Assembly (NCBI GenBank): GCA_001599295.1
Contig: BCGN01000001.1
Coordinates: 558,001 to 622,000 of the forward strand
Origin: Sporopachydermia quercuum
Lineage: Eukaryota; Ascomycota; Sporopachydermiomycetes; Sporopachydermiales; Sporopachydermiaceae
Direction: 5' to 3'
DNA: 64,000 nt
The position numbers and the translations under genes were made by a program. A model generated the notes under the pieces. That model made no database searches and was not told the DNA's origin. It saw only the letters and a list, made by a program, of their open reading frames with translations. Below are positions 61,460 through 64,000 of the stretch, one piece after another (within the stretch, counting starts at the first letter, position 1; each line of letters begins with the position of its first letter).

Positions 61460-63331
61460 ATGACTGAACATGAAGGGAATAAGAATATTAATTCTTTTTC
61501 AAGAAAGCTGAAACTGAAGCTTTTGATTGCCCACAGAAAGATTCCTAGATTTTTCGCACCAGCTGGATTTTTATCCTATGGCCGTGCACTCTTAGCGAAT
61601 CCTGCCAAGAGTTATGATCATGAGGATTTCTTTGTTTGTCGTGATGGTCTTATAACTCCTACTAAACGATCATATCTCACTATTGATAGGTCTAATCGAA
61701 AGAAACATAATTTTCAGACATATCAGTTAACTGAATGTAACGAAACATTATTAGAATTGGAGATTACAAATAAATCTCCATTGCATCCTCATAATGTTCC
61801 GCTCATTAGGAAGATCATGACTATAGCTTTATATGCATTTAGTGCAGTTGGAGCACAATTATCTAGCAGTATGTTTGGAGCTGCCGATCAATCGCTTTCT
61901 GAGCATTTCAAGATATCATCATTTGCTGCTCATGTTAGCAATTCAGCATTTATGGTTGGAGTGAGTTTTGGGCCTATGATATTTGCTCCTTTATCAGAAG
62001 TCTATGGTAGAAAATTTGTTGTTTTCGTACCTGTGTTAGTTGCTTCTATCTTGGTAGGTTGCTCTTACGGTACCGAGTACTATTGTCTCTTTGTTCTACT
62101 TAGATTTGGTTCTGGTGTACTTTCCTCTGCTCCTATTATTTCTTCAGGTGCTGCTTTGAACGATATGTTTAATGAGGCTTTTAGAGCTGATGCTTTACTT
62201 GGTTTTGCTTTGATTGTTGGTTCATCACCTTCTTTTGGTCCGTTTATTGGTGAATACCTTGTTGAAACTTTTGGCTCCTATAAAGCTATTGTTTTATTCA
62301 TTTTGATATTTGGATTTGTGTCTGCTTCTTTTGGCCTGTTGTTTTGTCCTGAGACATATGTATGCAAGATTGAAAATGACTTAGGTCGTAAGTTGCGCCG
62401 CCAAACTGAGAATTTTTCAATAAGGGGTCGAAAAGAAATCACAATTGATATAGAAAAGAAGAAGAGAGGTTCTATATTTTTGAGACCGTACTTCATACTG
62501 ACAAGAGCTTACGTCTTTTGGGTTGGAATGTATGCTTCCTATGTCTTTGGTTCAATGTATCTACACATTCATTGGGTATGGAAATATTGTAGTGGAGTGA
62601 AACCATCAGACGGATATGTCGAAAACCCTCATAAATTCATTAACTCTGGGTTTATTCTTGGCATGATTTTTGCGTCATTTGTTATTGCATTCTCAAGTTT
62701 TGTGTACAGGAAAAGGCTTGTTTCACAAACAGAACAAGTTTACCCTGAACTAAGGCTTATACCAATGCTTACAGGATCATTGTTGTTACCATCAAGTGGA
62801 TTGATATTGGGATACGTTAAGAATACTACACCTTTACTAGGTTTTTTTGTTCTTTCTTTGCATGGGTTTGCATTTTTCACTACTTTTCAAAGCGCATTGA
62901 ATATTGTTGTAGAGTTGTACCCTGATGTTTCAGCATCAGCAGTTTCATCGATAACTTTTTTCCGGTCGTTATTTGCTGCTATTTTACCATTGGTAGCTGC
63001 AAAGATGGTATTGACTATTCCATATTCTGAGATGTTCAAATTTCTTGGCTGGTTCAATACAGGTATTGCAGTAATTCCATGGGGATTGTTCTTCTTTGGT
63101 CATAAAATGAGAGGTGAAAAGAAAAGATATCGATGGTCCAGTAGATATCCTGATCAATTGACGACCGATAATGAAGAGGAGATACTAGAGATCTCATCGT
63201 CTAGTGAAAAAGATGGTACTCTAGTGAGATTGCATGAAGTAGAGCTAGAGGATATTAGATCAGAAAATATGAGCAATCGAATAGATAGCGGTACCAGCTG
63301 TAGTGATAATGTGATTGAAGAAGTAAAATAA
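61460..63331 (+). CDS. MFS drug/polyamine H+ antiporter, DHA1 family
   Basis: A 623-residue major facilitator protein with about 12 membrane spans between residues 118 and 555 and long charged ends. DHA1 marks are LSEHFKISSFAAHVSNSAFM (span 2), FAPLSEVYGRKFVV (motif A, usual form GPLSExxGRR), and GSSPSFGPFIGEYLVETFGS (motif C, antiporter signature GPxxG). The span 6 end is FCPETYVCKI, where the family usually has PETYxP, and a long central loop holds the FSIRGRKEITIDIEKKKRGS segment. The N-terminal 117 residues are cytosolic and basic, as in Tpo1-4 and related fungal transporters. It is likely a plasma-membrane exporter of polyamines or toxic compounds, but the substrate cannot be read from sequence. 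The ATG at 61460 is the only start before the first span (the next Met is in that span). Confidence 0.9.
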   Translation: MTEHEGNKNINSFSRKLKLKLLIAHRKIPRFFAPAGFLSYGRALLANPAKSYDHEDFFVCRDGLITPTKRSYLTIDRSNRKKHNFQTYQLTECNETLLELEITNKSPLHPHNVPLIRKIMTIALYAFSAVGAQLSSSMFGAADQSLSEHFKISSFAAHVSNSAFMVGVSFGPMIFAPLSEVYGRKFVVFVPVLVASILVGCSYGTEYYCLFVLLRFGSGVLSSAPIISSGAALNDMFNEAFRADALLGFALIVGSSPSFGPFIGEYLVETFGSYKAIVLFILIFGFVSASFGLLFCPETYVCKIENDLGRKLRRQTENFSIRGRKEITIDIEKKKRGSIFLRPYFILTRAYVFWVGMYASYVFGSMYLHIHWVWKYCSGVKPSDGYVENPHKFINSGFILGMIFASFVIAFSSFVYRKRLVSQTEQVYPELRLIPMLTGSLLLPSSGLILGYVKNTTPLLGFFVLSLHGFAFFTTFQSALNIVVELYPDVSASAVSSITFFRSLFAAILPLVAAKMVLTIPYSEMFKFLGWFNTGIAVIPWGLFFFGHKMRGEKKRYRWSSRYPDQLTTDNEEEILEISSSSEKDGTLVRLHEVELEDIRSENMSNRIDSGTSCSDNVIEEVK

Positions 63332-63766
63332 GAAAGTGGATTGAACCAAACAGTTGTACCAATTTTGTTGAATAGCTGATCACTTGAATTAATAATATTA
63401 CTGATATTAGATATTAGAAAAGTTTCAATTAGAATTCATTGGTTTTTGTTTGTTTTGTTTCGGATGGTATGGTTATTTTTAGGAATCGCTTTCAAATTGG
63501 TTGTAATGAAAAGTTTATAAGTAGTTGATTTTGATTGTTTTGTTTTGTTTTTGGTTAGCTTGATTCGTTATGTAAGTTATGATATATTATACGAGTGTAT
63601 CGAAGAAACAACTACTAGGGAAATAATGATTATCCAATAATTATCTACCGTATTCCAATATTTATGAAATTTATTCCACTATCCATAGTATTATTGTATG
63701 AATCATGCCTATGCAATGACATAATATATATTAATATCAATGATCAATACGTTTTGATTAATCATC
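63332..63766. other. Convergent 3' region between transporter and acidic gene
   Basis: 435 bp between two stops. Several TTTTG/TTTG repeats occur at 63440-63560, typical of T-rich 3' flanks. No gene is seen. Confidence 0.6.
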
Positions 63767-64000
63767 CTAAATTTCACCATCATCAGATTTCTCCTCACTC
63801 TCTGTTTTCACTTCTGCTTCTGCTTTTGATTCTGCTCCTATAGCTTCTTTTTCATCGGCATTTACTTCACCATCCGCATTTTCCTCTTGTTTTTCTGATT
63901 CTTCATTATGAAATTTCGCCTTATCTATCCCCTTATTATCTTCATTGTTATCGTTCATATCTTCTTTCGTAACATCTTTTTCAGCTGAAGTCTCTACCTC
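63767..64000 (-). CDS. C-terminal end of an acidic protein, cut by the right edge
   Basis: The frame is open from the right edge (64000) to a stop at 63767, giving 77 residues of a protein whose N-terminus lies outside. An internal Met at 63958 is not necessarily the start, since 14 further codons (EVETSAEKDVTKED) are open upstream. The composition is almost only Glu, Lys, Asp, Ala, Ser and Asn, with repeated EAE/KTESEEKS-like units, ending in KSDDGEI. Such tails occur on chromatin, ribosome-biogenesis and trafficking proteins. No family can be assigned. Confidence 0.55.
   Translation of the reverse strand, partial: EVETSAEKDVTKEDMNDNNEDNKGIDKAKFHNEESEKQEENADGEVNADEKEAIGAESKAEAEVKTESEEKSDDGEI

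Overview
The window is a 64-kb piece of nuclear DNA from an ascomycete budding yeast (Saccharomycotina). All recognisable genes are fungal orthologues, mostly with named Saccharomyces cerevisiae counterparts. Three features narrow the host. (1) CTG sits at conserved leucine positions in the PMT4 homologue, so this is not a CUG-Ser (Candida-type) yeast. (2) Seven of the genes carry spliceosomal introns, more than Saccharomyces would have, and branch point and acceptor lie very close together. (3) The DNA is AT-rich with wide intergenic gaps; I estimate that nearly 60% is coding. An early-diverging yeast lineage fits, but I cannot name a genus. I saw no tRNA, rRNA, transposon, LTR element or CRISPR array.

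Layout, left to right. 1-8 kb, minus strand: the cohesin regulator PDS5 (cut by the left edge), a formate/nitrite-type transporter, and a three-exon MPV17/PMP22-family membrane protein. 8-16.5 kb: SWC2 (SWR1 chromatin remodeller), COQ3 (ubiquinone methyltransferase), VPS60 (ESCRT-III) and RIB3 (riboflavin synthesis). 17-29 kb: cytosolic tryptophanyl-tRNA synthetase, an unrecognised 302-residue protein, a PKH/PDK1 kinase, ribosomal protein eL27, and a CCDC174-like protein. 30-47 kb: an 8.4-kb IRA-type Ras GAP, the REX4 exonuclease and the TORC2 subunit AVO1. 47-64 kb: PMT4 (O-mannosyltransferase), a one-active-site PDI-like protein, the APD1 Fe-S protein, a 4.9-kb gene-free interval, a SUR1/CSH1-type sphingolipid mannosyltransferase, a DHA1 drug/polyamine transporter, and the C-terminal end of an acidic protein cut by the right edge.

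No operon-like logic is expected. Several genes do belong to connected pathways: PKH kinase, AVO1/TORC2 and SUR1 lie on the Pkh-TORC2-Ypk-sphingolipid axis, IRA restrains Ras, and PMT4 and the PDI-like protein act in the ER. Six gene models were rebuilt from two or more exons by following GTAAGT/GTATGT-type donors, CTAAC-type branch points and reading-frame continuity (MPV17-like, VPS60, RIB3, RPL27, REX4, AVO1), plus a four-exon PDI-like gene.

The most interesting unexplained material is non-coding: a run of stem-loops at 13933-14052 between VPS60 and RIB3, and the 4.9-kb interval 53956-58861, which holds its own stem-loop cluster near 56.8 kb. No undescribed system with a clear function was found.
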